Assembly (NCBI RefSeq): GCF_004295485.1
Contig: NZ_CP036164.1
Location: 3,348,001 to 3,412,000 of the forward strand
DNA: 64,000 nucleotides
Direction: 5' to 3'
Source of the DNA: Janibacter limosus
GTDB taxonomy: Bacteria > Actinomycetota > Actinomycetes > Actinomycetales > Dermatophilaceae
The stretch's first letter is position 1; each line of letters begins with the position of its first letter. Made by a program: the position numbers and the translations under genes. The notes beneath the pieces are model-generated. The model worked only from the letters and a program-made list of their open reading frames with translations. It was not told where the DNA came from and searched no databases. This document shows positions 9,197 through 16,819 of this stretch, piece by piece.

Positions 9197-9493
9197 ATGT
9201 CTGTCATGCCGAAGCCCTATCCCAAGGAGTTCCGCGATGACGTCGTGGCAGTGGCCCGCAAGGGCGAAGCTTCGATGAAGCAGATCGCGAAGGACTTCGG
9301 GATTTCCGAAGGTTGTCTGTCGAACTGGCTGAAGAAGGCCGACGTCGAGGACGGACACCGTCCTGGAGTCACCGAGAGGCAGTCGGCTGAGGTGCGTGAG
9401 CTGAAGAAACGCAACCGGCTGCTGGAGCAGGAGAACGAGGTTCTGCGTCGTGCGGCTGCCTACCTGTCGCAGGCGAACCTGCCGGGAAAATAG
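9197..9493 (+). CDS. IS3-family OrfA (helix-turn-helix)
   Basis: This 98-aa protein is the DNA-binding half of the IS3 transposase. Residues 10-48 form the HTH_Tnp_1 helix-turn-helix (SMKQIAKDFGISEGCLSNWL), which recognises the terminal repeats. A leucine-rich coiled coil follows (RELKKRNRLLEQENEVLRR), as in family members, for multimerisation. It ends in PGK then TAG, right after the slippery heptamer GGGAAAA, so a fraction of ribosomes should shift to -1 and make the OrfAB fusion. The start used gives MSVMPK; MPK at 9206 is an alternative. Confidence 0.93.
   Translation: MSVMPKPYPKEFRDDVVAVARKGEASMKQIAKDFGISEGCLSNWLKKADVEDGHRPGVTERQSAEVRELKKRNRLLEQENEVLRRAAAYLSQANLPGK
9484..9490 (+). promoter_or_regulatory. 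Programmed -1 ribosomal frameshift site
   Basis: The heptamer G GGA AAA is read in the orfA frame and is immediately followed by the orfA stop TAG. It matches the X XXY YYZ rule for tandem -1 slippage. After slippage the ribosome reads ATA GTC TTC in the orfB frame, which is open to the orfB stop, giving a single OrfAB transposase. Confidence 0.85.
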
Positions 9494-9513
9494 TCTTCCC
9501 GCTCGTCCGTGAG

Positions 9514-10398
9514 ATGGCCGCGGCCGGTGCCCGAGTCAGGGTGCCGGTCGCGGTGGCGTGCAGGGTGCTGAAGCTGTCGACTCAGGGGTACTACAAGTGG
9601 GTCAACTCTCCTGTGTCACAACGTGACTGGGACGACGCGCATGTCATCGACGTGATCCGTGACATCCACGCCGACGACCCCACTCTCGGCTACCGGTTCA
9701 TCGGCGACGAACTCGCCGACGTCGGCATCGCCGCGAGCGAGAACCGGGCGTGGCGGTTGTGCTCGATCGCGGGGGTGTTCGCCTCCCACCATCGCCGGCG
9801 GGGCAAGTCCGGCAAGCCTGGGCCGGCCGTGCATGACGACCTGCTCGCGAGCATCGACGACAAGGGCCGGGTGACTCACGACTTCGTCGGGGCGGCGTCC
9901 GGCCCGAACCAGGTGTGGTTGACCGACATCTCCGAGCACCCCACCAAGGAAGGCAAGCTCTACCTGTGTGCGGTCAAGGACGTGTACTCCAACAAGATCG
10001 TGGGCTACTCGATCGGCTCACGGATGAAGTCCGGGCTGGCCGCTGCCGCGTTGCGCAACGCGATCGCCCTGCGGTCGCCAGAGGCCACCATCGTGCACAG
10101 CGACCGAGGATCTCAATTCCGTTCCAAGAAGGTGGTGCGGCTGTTGAAGAACAACGGCCTACGCGGCTCGATGGGCCGCGTGGGATCCAGCGGCGACAAC
10201 GCCGCCATGGAAAGCTTTTTCGCTCTGTTGCAGAAGAACGTCCTCGACACCCGCCGCTGGGACAGCCGCGAAGAACTGCGCCTGGCGATCGTCACCTGGA
10301 TCGAAACCAAGTACCACCGCCGCCGTCGCCAGCGTGCACTGGGCAAGCTCACCCCGGTCGAGTTTGAGATGATCTACGTGGCCGCACACGCGGCCTGA
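9514..10398 (+). CDS. IS3-family OrfB transposase (DDE integrase core)
   Basis: This 294-aa catalytic half has the retroviral-integrase fold. The DDE residues are in WLTDISEHP (first Asp, about 137), VHSDRGSQF (second Asp, about 196) and NAAMESFFALLQK (Glu, about 232). It opens at an internal ATG, but the same frame is open upstream across the GGGAAAA slip site, so the active enzyme is most likely the OrfAB fusion covering 9197-10398. No disruption is seen, so the element looks intact. The HTH_21 region (GYRFIGDEL) typical of IS3 OrfB is present near residues 50-60. Confidence 0.93.
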   Translation: MAAAGARVRVPVAVACRVLKLSTQGYYKWVNSPVSQRDWDDAHVIDVIRDIHADDPTLGYRFIGDELADVGIAASENRAWRLCSIAGVFASHHRRRGKSGKPGPAVHDDLLASIDDKGRVTHDFVGAASGPNQVWLTDISEHPTKEGKLYLCAVKDVYSNKIVGYSIGSRMKSGLAAAALRNAIALRSPEATIVHSDRGSQFRSKKVVRLLKNNGLRGSMGRVGSSGDNAAMESFFALLQKNVLDTRRWDSREELRLAIVTWIETKYHRRRRQRALGKLTPVEFEMIYVAAHAA

Positions 10399-10432
10399 GA
10401 ACCACCCCCGAGTGTCAACCCAACTCTGGGCA

Positions 10433-10848
10433 GTCCCGTGTCTGCCGCAGTCTTACAGAAGTGTCGGCGTTGGGAGCGCAACGGGCGCGTTTGGCCTGCG
10501 CTCCGGTCGAGTTGAGCCCCATAGAGTGGTGTAGCGCGGTCGCCCAGTGGGAAGGAAGCCACGGATCGGTCGCAGGGGAGGCCGTCTTCCCCGTTCGCTA
10601 GCGGTCGTAATTGAGGGGGTATTGGTAGATGGATATCTCAGACTCGGGGAGTGTTGCTGCCGCTCAGGATGTCCGTCCGTTCGCGAAAGTTCGCTTCTGG
10701 AATGGAGAACTTTCGGAGGCGAAGCGGTGCGTCCACTCCGTGGTCTTGGGCTCGTAGTCCGCAACCAGCGGGCTTGTCCGACGAGCAAGTTGCGTACGCT
10801 CACCCAAGAGGCGGGAGATGACGCGCCGACTACGAGGACAAGACGAAC
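10433..10848 (+). other. Gap with no convincing gene
   Basis: The 416 bp between IS3 element A and the next gene hold short open frames on both strands with no recognisable protein. It may contain the promoter of the 10849 gene and remnants of sequence split by the insertion. Confidence 0.5.
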
Positions 10849-11661
10849 ATGCGCAGCCGTATTGGGAACAACACCGACGAGTCCAATGAGGTCCTCCTTG
10901 CCGCGGTGGCGATCGTCGGCACGTTCGACGCGATAGAGCGAAGAATCGTGATGCCACCCCACGAACGGAGTGAGATCGCGCGCATCGATGCGGCGCTCGG
11001 CGCAGACATCTGGGTCAGCCACACCCTCGCAGCGAGTGCCCGGACCTCGATGGCGACGATGGCGCACCTGGCCCACCTCCTCGGGGCAGTGGGAGAGCCG
11101 CGTGCGTCCGTCGTCGCGACGCTTTCCCGGGCAGCGCTGGTGTCGACTGGGCGGGTGATCTATGTGCTCGGTCCGCTGGATGCTGACGAGCGCGTCGAGC
11201 ACGCGCGTCAGGTATCCCGTCAGCAGGCGAGGAGCTACCTGGCGATGGTGAAGAGCGCACGCGACTTCACTGAACTCGAGGGGCTCCAGGCAGAGCGCGT
11301 CCCGGACGATGCTGACGACCCCTTCACCGAGGAGATCGATCGCCTCGGCAAGGGCGGGCCGGGTGATGGAGCCATGCTCAAGTCCACCGCCCGAACCATG
11401 GCCGAAGCGCTCGCTCGAGACTCAGCCAATGGAACTGACGATCCCCAGATCCAGAAGCAGCTTCAGGAGCACATCGAGTGGATGTGGAACGTGTGGTCTG
11501 GGATGGCGCATGGCTACGCGTGGCCGGACCTGATTCCGGGCGAGAAGAGTTCCGACCAGCACATCGTCCCTGGTCACTGGGTCGGCGACTTCTATCAACT
11601 CGCCTCGTTCACGCAACTCGCTCTGACCCAGTTGGGCGATGCCACGCTCGCGGCCCCATAG
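10849..11661 (+). CDS. Unknown 270-aa helical protein in the IS island
   Basis: Not recognised. It is predicted by eye to be almost all helix with no signal peptide and no transmembrane segment. Near the C-terminus, WMWNVWSGMAHGYAWP (about residues 208-223) has the S-G-x-A-H-G pattern seen in some HEPN-like or DUF5677-like proteins, which would suggest an RNA-related or toxin role; this is weak. The ATG has a poor ribosome site. It stands alone between two IS3 elements with gaps of over 300 bp each side, so it was probably carried in with the island. Codon use is a little less GC-rich than in the genes after 33 kb. Confidence 0.65.
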   Translation: MRSRIGNNTDESNEVLLAAVAIVGTFDAIERRIVMPPHERSEIARIDAALGADIWVSHTLAASARTSMATMAHLAHLLGAVGEPRASVVATLSRAALVSTGRVIYVLGPLDADERVEHARQVSRQQARSYLAMVKSARDFTELEGLQAERVPDDADDPFTEEIDRLGKGGPGDGAMLKSTARTMAEALARDSANGTDDPQIQKQLQEHIEWMWNVWSGMAHGYAWPDLIPGEKSSDQHIVPGHWVGDFYQLASFTQLALTQLGDATLAAP

Positions 11662-11980
11662 AAGGTGTGAACGAAAGGACTGAAACCCAGTTCATCATCG
11701 AGCCTGACGGGGTATGCGCTGTCACCGGGATCCGCCGGCGCCCTCTGGCGAGACTGGTGAGCCGAGGGTCGCCTAGATTGCACGTGCGACGCTGGGGGCG
11801 CGATCTGTGCAAAGTAGGCCGCGTGTCCTGCGCAGTCTTCGCTGCATCTCGACATCTGATGTCGAGATGCAGCGCAGATTGCAGAGAAGGCAGGTCTTTG
11901 CAGCAATAACTTCTCGTTATGGGTTCTCAAAAGTTCTTGTTATGAGTCGCAGTGCATCAGGGGCGAGGCAAGGGGCTTGG
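11662..11980 (+). other. Gap containing a strong palindrome
   Basis: These 319 bp before IS3 element B show no convincing gene. The notable content is the 33-bp inverted repeat at 11841-11873. The stretch next to the IS left end is relatively AT-rich. Confidence 0.5.
11841..11873. repeat. 16-bp perfect inverted repeat, 1-nt spacer
   Basis: GCTGCATCTCGACATC at 11841-11856 is exactly complemented at 11858-11873 around one T. With so small a spacer it is better viewed as a cruciform or protein-binding palindrome than a terminator. Partial pairing continues a few bases outward. Candidates are a resolvase or regulator site or a remnant end of a mobile element. Confidence 0.7.
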
Positions 11981-12033
11981 TGAAGCGCCCCAGGTTTGAT
12001 GCCGCTCCTGTTTGAGTCCAGGAGGATGAGCAC

Positions 12034-12345
12034 ATGCCGAAGAAGATTGATCCCGAGCTACGCGCTCGAGCTGTCAGGTTGGTGACCGAGCACCAGCAGG
12101 AGTACCCCTCGGTGACCGAGGCGATGGTCGCGGTATCGAAGCAGCTGGGCGTCTCGCGGGAGTCCGTCCGCCGATGGGTCAGCCAGGCGGACATCGACGC
12201 CGGACGTCGCGAAGGCGTCAGCAGCCAAGAGCACCAAGAGATCAAGCGATTGAAGGCGGAGAATCGTCGGTTGCGCGAGGACGTGGCCGTGCTGAAGGCG
12301 GCGACGACTTTCTTCGCGGGGGAGCTCGACCCCCGCAACCGATGA
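12034..12345 (+). CDS. IS3-family OrfA of element B
   Basis: This 103-aa helix-turn-helix protein of an IS3 transposase starts MPKKIDPELRARAVRLVTEH. The HTH region covers about residues 10-55 (VSKQLGVSRESVRRWVSQAD) and a short coiled coil follows (IKRLKAENRRLREDVAVLKAATTF, quoted in part by the family). The ribosome site aggagga lies just upstream of the ATG. Its stop TGA overlaps the orfB start (ATGA), so orfB is probably made by re-initiation. No clear slippery heptamer is visible, unlike element A. Confidence 0.92.
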   Translation: MPKKIDPELRARAVRLVTEHQQEYPSVTEAMVAVSKQLGVSRESVRRWVSQADIDAGRREGVSSQEHQEIKRLKAENRRLREDVAVLKAATTFFAGELDPRNR

Positions 12346-13316
12346 TCATGGGATTCATCGACACCATGAGGGCCCAGGGCCACGCGGTCGAGTCGATCTG
12401 CCGGGTGCTGCGCGAGCAGGGCTGCCGGATCGCTGCGCGGACCTACCGCAGCTGGAAGACCAGTGGCCGTGCCGTGGCCGCGCGGACCATGACCGATGCC
12501 CAGGTCATGGACGCGGTCCGTGACATCGCCTGGACCCTCGACCAGCACGGCCGGCGCAAGCTGACCCCGGAGGGTCTCTACGGCCGCCGGAAGATGACCG
12601 CCTGCGTGCGTCGCACCGTCATCGGTGATGCGTCGTTCGGGGCGGTGGACCGGGCGATGCGCACCCTTGGCCTGACCGGCGTGCGACGCGACAAGGGCGT
12701 GCGCACCACGATCCCTGCCAAGGACGGCATCCGCGCTGGTGACCTGCTCGATCGTGACTTCACCGCACCGGCCCCCAACCGGGTGTGGGTCACCGACTTC
12801 ACCTACGTCAGGACGTGGGCTGGCTTCACGTATGTCGCGTTCATCGTCGATGTCTACGCCCAACGGATCGTGGCCTGGCATGCCGCGACTACCAAGCAGA
12901 CCGATCTGGTGATGATCCCGCTGCGGATGGCGCTGTGGCAGCGTGGCCGCGAGAAGCACCCCACCGAGCCCGGTGAGTTGATCCACCACTCGGACGCCGG
13001 GTCGCAATATACGAGTCTGCGGTTGACCGCGCACCTTGCCCTGGAGGAGATCCGGCCCTCGATCGGATCGGTCGGCGACGCCTACGACAACGCGCTGATG
13101 GAAACGATCAACGGCCTCTACAAGGCCGAGTGCATCCGCACCACCGTCTTCCACGACGGGCCCTACAAGAGCATCGCCGACGTCGAGTACGCCACCGCCG
13201 GCTGGGTCGACTGGTACAACAACCGACGGCTCCATGGCTCGCTGGGCAACGTCCCACCCATCGAGTACGAGCAAGCCCACTACGCTGCCCTTAACCCCGA
13301 GCCGCAGCCCGTATGA
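12342..13316 (+). CDS. IS3-family OrfB transposase of element B
   Basis: This 324-aa DDE integrase-type transposase starts MIMGFID at the ATGA junction with orfA. The catalytic residues are visible in WVTDFTYVRTW (first Asp), IHHSDAGSQY (second Asp) and DNALMETINGLYKAE (Glu). The end has the WYNNRRLH signature of IS3 OrfB (YNNRRLHGSLG). The open frame continues far upstream through orfA but that part is out-of-frame shadow. The gene appears intact. Its stop lies directly before the right terminal repeat. Confidence 0.93.
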   Translation: MIMGFIDTMRAQGHAVESICRVLREQGCRIAARTYRSWKTSGRAVAARTMTDAQVMDAVRDIAWTLDQHGRRKLTPEGLYGRRKMTACVRRTVIGDASFGAVDRAMRTLGLTGVRRDKGVRTTIPAKDGIRAGDLLDRDFTAPAPNRVWVTDFTYVRTWAGFTYVAFIVDVYAQRIVAWHAATTKQTDLVMIPLRMALWQRGREKHPTEPGELIHHSDAGSQYTSLRLTAHLALEEIRPSIGSVGDAYDNALMETINGLYKAECIRTTVFHDGPYKSIADVEYATAGWVDWYNNRRLHGSLGNVPPIEYEQAHYAALNPEPQPV

Positions 13317-13343
13317 GAGCGGCAGAGAACCTGGGTCGCTTCA

Positions 13344-13592
13344 TGGAGCCACTCTGAGTCGTCCAAGGAGAAGACCTTCGAGGGATACGCCCAGGAGCTG
13401 GGGCTGGACATGAAGCAGTACCGCGCCAGCCTGAAGGACCCCGCCGCCGCGCAGCGCATCGAGCAGAGCACGAAGGATGCCCAGACACTGGGCGTCACCG
13501 GCACACCCACGTTCTTCCTCGACGGCAAAAAGATCGAGCCGACCACCATCGCCGACTTCGAGACCAAGCTTGATGCCGCAATCGAAGACTGA
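13344..13592 (+). pseudogene. DsbA-like thioredoxin-fold protein, 5' end lost at IS3 element B
   Basis: The frame is open from the IS right end and encodes 82 residues resembling the C-terminal part of DsbA/Thioredoxin_4 proteins: helix EKTFEGYAQELGLDM, then VTGTPTFFLDGKKI, the cis-Pro loop and last strands of the thioredoxin fold. The catalytic CxxC and the signal or membrane anchor would be in the missing N-terminal part. Nothing like that part is found left of the IS, so the loss is not a simple insertion. It overlaps the VKOR gene by 20 bp, and in intact relatives this pair forms an oxidative-folding unit. Confidence 0.85.
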
Positions 13593-14205
13593 CCCGACCG
13601 CTGTCACTCCGGCGGCTGCGGTCAACGCGCGTGGACTGGGCTGGCTGTACCTCGTCGGGGGCCTGATCGGGCTGCTCTGCGCTGTCGTGCTCCTCATCGA
13701 GAAGACCGAGCTGCTCAAGAACCCGGACTACGTCCCCTCGTGCAGCATCAACCCAATCCTGTCCTGCGGCTCGGTCATGGTCACTCCTCAGGCCGACGCT
13801 CTTGGTATCCCCAACCCGCTCATCGGAGTCACCGGGTTCGCAGCCCTCGCCATGCTTGGAGCAGTCCTGGTCAGTGCCACGAGCCTTCGTGCATGGTTGT
13901 GGGTGGCGACCCAGGCCGTGGTGAGCCTCGCGGTGGTGTTCATCCACTGGCTGATCTTCCAGAGCTTGTACGTCATCGGAGCCCTGTGCCCCTATTGCAT
14001 GATCGTGTGGGTCGTGACCATCGCCGTCTTCTGGCACACCACCATCCACAACCTCCGGCGTCACCGGGGCTCCGTCGCTTCGCCCGCACACCGCGGTGTA
14101 GCGATGCTCATCGAGTACCGCGCAGCGGTCTTGACCGCCTGGTACCTCGTGATCATCGTGCTCATCGCTATCAGGTTCTGGGACTACTGGGTCACGCTCC
14201 TGTGA
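13573..14205 (+). CDS. Vitamin K epoxide reductase (VKOR) family membrane protein
   Basis: This 210-aa protein of the bacterial VKOR family re-oxidises a DsbA-like partner and passes electrons to a quinone. About five transmembrane segments are visible. The cysteine pairs are present: C57 and C65 in the first periplasmic loop (CSINPILSC) and the redox-active C139-P-Y-C142 in a membrane helix. Start at ATG MPQSKTD, overlapping the end of the truncated DsbA gene by 20 bp; the open frame upstream is shadow. With its natural DsbA partner broken, its substrate may now be another thioredoxin-fold protein such as the downstream TlpA-like lipoprotein. Confidence 0.9.
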   Translation: MPQSKTDPTAVTPAAAVNARGLGWLYLVGGLIGLLCAVVLLIEKTELLKNPDYVPSCSINPILSCGSVMVTPQADALGIPNPLIGVTGFAALAMLGAVLVSATSLRAWLWVATQAVVSLAVVFIHWLIFQSLYVIGALCPYCMIVWVVTIAVFWHTTIHNLRRHRGSVASPAHRGVAMLIEYRAAVLTAWYLVIIVLIAIRFWDYWVTLL

Positions 14206-14349
14206 TCACTGACCCGTGGACCGAATCGCAATCACGCCGAGAGGCCGAGCGGCATTCTCCAGCCACCCCGGCGCCAACGAACGACGACCCCGACACCTCG
14301 CCGCGCATCCACGCACACGCGCCGACAACCTCAGGAGCATGAGACCCGA

Positions 14350-14943
14350 ATGACCGCACGTCGTCCATCCCGCCGAAGTCTCCTCACCGCGGCAGGTGCC
14401 ATCGCTGCCACCGGTGCTCTCGCCGCGTGCTCCTCATCCGGCGCCGAGGATGACCAAGACCTCGGCTATCGATCCGGGGACGGCAGCGTGACCGCCTTCG
14501 ACGAGTCCCAGCGGGGCGAACCGGTTGAACTGGCTGGTGAAACGCTTGACGGCCAGACGTGGGACAGCGCCGATCACCGTGGCAAGGTCGTCGTCGTCAA
14601 CGTCTGGGCCAGCTGGTGCGGACCCTGCGCCAAAGAGGCCCCACACCTCGTCGCGCTCAACAAGGAGATGAAGGGGGAGGACGTGCAGCTCGTCGGGATC
14701 AACTTCCGAGAGTCCTCCGTGGCGACCGGCAGAGCACAAGCCAAGACGTGGGGCTTCACCTGGCCCTCGATCTACGACAAGTCCGGAATCACCTCGATCG
14801 CCATGCAAGGCAAGATGACCACCCAGCCCTCCACCGCTGTCCTCGACCGCCAGGGTCGTATCGCTGCGGTTGTCCTCGGAGCGACCACGCAGTCGACCCT
14901 CCGAGGCTTGATCGAGGACACCCTTGCCGAGGGGGGCCGATGA
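14350..14943 (+). CDS. TlpA/ResA-like thiol-disulfide lipoprotein
   Basis: This 197-aa exported thioredoxin-fold protein has an N-terminus with a twin-arginine-like stretch (RRSLL), a hydrophobic segment and a lipobox with Cys27 (GALAACSS), so it is probably a membrane-anchored lipoprotein. Residues 82-95 hold the redox motif WASWCGPC (C90, C93) of the TlpA/ResA family. The cis-Pro loop appears as TTQPSTAVLD. It likely reduces extracytoplasmic disulfides using electrons from the CcdA-like protein encoded immediately downstream with an ATGA overlap. The context is a thiol-redox operon next to copper genes, where such proteins may help metallate or repair cuproproteins. Confidence 0.92.
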   Translation: MTARRPSRRSLLTAAGAIAATGALAACSSSGAEDDQDLGYRSGDGSVTAFDESQRGEPVELAGETLDGQTWDSADHRGKVVVVNVWASWCGPCAKEAPHLVALNKEMKGEDVQLVGINFRESSVATGRAQAKTWGFTWPSIYDKSGITSIAMQGKMTTQPSTAVLDRQGRIAAVVLGATTQSTLRGLIEDTLAEGGR

Positions 14944-15698
14944 TCGTCTCCTTCACGACCGGGCTCAGTGACCAGGTCGCCAGTGGGGCTCTGCCTCTTG
15001 CGGCGCTCGTCGCGGCCCTCGCCGGGCTAGTCTCCTTCGCCACGCCCTGCGTGCTGCCCCTCGTACCGGGCTATCTCGGCTACGTCACCGGCCTGTCCGA
15101 CGTAGCACTGGAGAAGCGCAGCCGCGGCCGGATGGTCTTGGGCGCGCTGCTGTTCATCCTCGGCTTCACCCTCGTTTTCGTTCTTGCCTCGATGTTCGTC
15201 GCCACCGCTGGCCGCGCGCTCGTGGAGCACCGAGAGCTGCTGATGCGCATCGGTGGCGTAGTGGTGATTCTCATGGCCCTTGTCTTCCTCGGCGCCGGTT
15301 CGCAGCGGACCTTCCGCCTGCCGATCAAGCCCGCCACCGGCCTGACCGGGGCGCCCGTCCTCGGGGCCGTCTTCGGCCTGGGCTGGGCGCCCTGCATGGG
15401 CCCGACACTCGCCGCGGTCCTCGCGCTCAACCTCGCCGGCGACGCCTCGATCACCCGAGCTGTCGTTCTCGCCGTGGCCTACTGCCTCGGGCTAGGACTG
15501 CCCTTCATCCTCATCGCCGCGGCCTACGAGCGCTGGGCCCCGGTCTCGTCGTGGCTGCAACGACACCAACGCACGATCCAAGTCGTCGGCGCAACCCTGC
15601 TGATCATCGTCGGGACACTCCTGCTAACCGGCGGCTGGGATTCGATCGTCCAGCGGCTGCAAACCACACTCATCAGTGACTGGAAAGTGCCCCTCTGA
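14940..15698 (+). CDS. ccdA: CcdA/DsbD-type transmembrane thiol electron carrier
   Basis: This 252-aa protein has about six to seven transmembrane helices. It matches the CcdA (DsbD gamma-like) family, which moves reducing equivalents across the membrane to extracytoplasmic thioredoxins. The two conserved membrane cysteines are visible in FATPCVLPLVPGYLGY (about residue 35) and GWAPCMGPTLAAVL (about residue 153). The start overlaps the TlpA-like gene (ATGA), so the longer upstream frame is shadow. TlpA plus CcdA makes a complete reducing pathway. A hairpin follows the stop. Confidence 0.92.
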   Translation: MIVSFTTGLSDQVASGALPLAALVAALAGLVSFATPCVLPLVPGYLGYVTGLSDVALEKRSRGRMVLGALLFILGFTLVFVLASMFVATAGRALVEHRELLMRIGGVVVILMALVFLGAGSQRTFRLPIKPATGLTGAPVLGAVFGLGWAPCMGPTLAAVLALNLAGDASITRAVVLAVAYCLGLGLPFILIAAAYERWAPVSSWLQRHQRTIQVVGATLLIIVGTLLLTGGWDSIVQRLQTTLISDWKVPL

Positions 15699-15714
15699 TG
15701 TGAAGGAGCGCGGC

Positions 15715-15743
15715 CCACTGATGTTCGTTTCCGAACCCAGTGG
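15715..15743 (+). terminator. Hairpin after ccdA, possible terminator
   Basis: Nested inverted repeats CCACTG/CAGTGG (15715-15720, 15738-15743) and GTTCG/CGAAC (15723-15727, 15732-15736) lie 17 bp after the ccdA stop. No T-run follows, so termination may depend on Rho. Confidence 0.5.
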
Positions 15744-16290
15744 TGGCGCGGGCTGCTCGTCCCAGTGACGGATCGTGGCCTACGGGCTCTCCCGGTTCGT
15801 CGCCGACGACCGCCACGCACCGCCCGACGCCTTGAGCTCCCATCACGACGGGTGCTAGGCGCCCGCAGTGTCACTGACTTGCGCGACCGGCACGTCCCGG
15901 CAGCAACAATCTGGATGGCGATCGCAGGCGTGCACGATCACGCCGCGTTGGACCACACATCCACAATCCGCACATGCCATCTCCATGAGTTCAGGCTATC
16001 GAACCTTTGTTGAGGCAGGAGCTTTGAGCCTGGCGGTTCGTGCATCCGACTTCTGAAATCCGTGCCGTCCACTTCTGAAATCGAGAGCGGGCGCTCTACG
16101 GCATCACCCGTCTCACGGGTGGAATCCCCACCCACTGTCGTTCGTTTTAGGGCCGCGGCCGGCAACTGTCATCGTCCGAAGTTCATCGCGGCAAGGGTGT
16201 GAGCCCTGGTTGCTATAGCCCTCAGTTTCTCCAGTCGCGGTGTGCGGTGAGGATCCTCTTGAGGCGTGCCGCAGGAGGGCACCGCTGCGG
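15744..16290 (+). other. Gap with no convincing gene
   Basis: About 550 bp between ccdA and the MerR gene. Short open frames give no recognisable protein. A 12-bp sequence ACTTCTGAAATC occurs twice about 23 bp apart near 16050-16085. No function assigned. Confidence 0.5.
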
Positions 16291-16677
16291 TCACAGGAAG
16301 CAGCAGACCCGAACGGCGTCGCTTCTGTCGGGTCCTGCGGCAACGCCGTCGTGCAGCTGGGACACAGTGTCACGGAGGTCCTGCAGGGCGGCGATTTGAG
16401 TATCCAAGCCGGCCAGCCTCTCGGCGAGTAGACCCCGGACGTGCTGGCACGGGGCATCGCCAGCGTCTCGGATCCGGAGGATCTCGCGGATCTGAGCCAG
16501 GGTGAGGCTGGCGGCGCGCCCGCGGCGGATGAAGTCCAGACGCGCGATGCTCTTCGGGGTGAAGTCTCGGTAGCCGCCGGCGGTACGCGCAGCCGGGGGG
16601 AGCAGGGCATTGGCCTCGTAGAAGCGGATCGTCTTCGCCGTCGTATCACTCACCGCAGCCAGCTCACCGATCAGCAC
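16291..16677 (-). CDS. MerR-family metal-type transcriptional regulator
   Basis: This 128-aa regulator has an N-terminal MerR helix-turn-helix (LIGELAAVSDTTAKTIRFYE, residues about 2-21) with the usual wing (GYRDFTPKS). A long dimerisation helix and C-terminal cysteines follow (DAPCQHVRGLL and a final CC pair), the layout of metal sensors of the CueR/ZntR/MerR type. Start chosen at GTG 16677, which gives the normal family length; the open frame upstream is low-complexity. It is divergent from an MFS transporter at 16820, and the shared region holds a long-spacer promoter with a dyad, so it probably activates the transporter and itself in response to a metal or redox ligand. Confidence 0.88.
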   Translation of the reverse strand: MLIGELAAVSDTTAKTIRFYEANALLPPAARTAGGYRDFTPKSIARLDFIRRGRAASLTLAQIREILRIRDAGDAPCQHVRGLLAERLAGLDTQIAALQDLRDTVSQLHDGVAAGPDRSDAVRVCCFL

Positions 16678-16709
16678 TGCCGCCCCCCCACGTTCTCGAC
16701 TTCCTCGCC

Positions 16710-16739
16710 TTGACCTTGCCCTTAACTGGAACCCCCAGT
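16710..16739 (+). promoter_or_regulatory. Putative MerR-type promoter/operator
   Basis: TTGACC at 16710-16715 resembles a -35 box and is followed by the dyad ACTGG (16725-16729) / CCAGT (16735-16739). MerR-family operators sit between -35 and -10 boxes in this way. It lies between the divergent regulator and MFS genes. The -10 box is not clear. Confidence 0.45.
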
Positions 16740-16819
16740 GTGTCTTACGCGAGCTCGGATCGGACAGCGGGCACACGAGCGGCGACTGCGGACACGAAGC
16801 AGAGGGGCAAGCGACCATA

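Larger units (their letters stand above)
9144..10432 (+). mobile_element. IS3-family insertion sequence A, complete
   Basis: The ends are 21-bp inverted repeats with one mismatch (9144-9164 and 10412-10432) that begin with TG and finish with CA, as in IS3 elements. A 3-bp duplication GTC flanks them (9141-9143 and 10433-10435), the size expected for the family. Inside are orfA and orfB, joined by a -1 frameshift site. Total length is 1289 bp. Confidence 0.93.
11981..13343 (+). mobile_element. IS3-family insertion sequence B, complete
   Basis: The ends are imperfect 27-bp inverted repeats (11981-12007 and 13317-13343) starting TGAAGCG and ending CGCTTCA. A 3-bp direct repeat TGG flanks them (11978-11980 and 13344-13346). 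It encodes orfA and orfB with an ATGA overlap. Length 1363 bp. It differs from element A in sequence and coupling, so it is a separate IS3 subgroup. Its right end abuts a DsbA-like gene missing its 5' part. Confidence 0.9.

Noticed and set aside
11940..13280. 446-aa minus-strand open frame in IS3 element B
   Set aside because: Shadow of the orfA/orfB transposase genes; composition typical of antisense GC-rich DNA.
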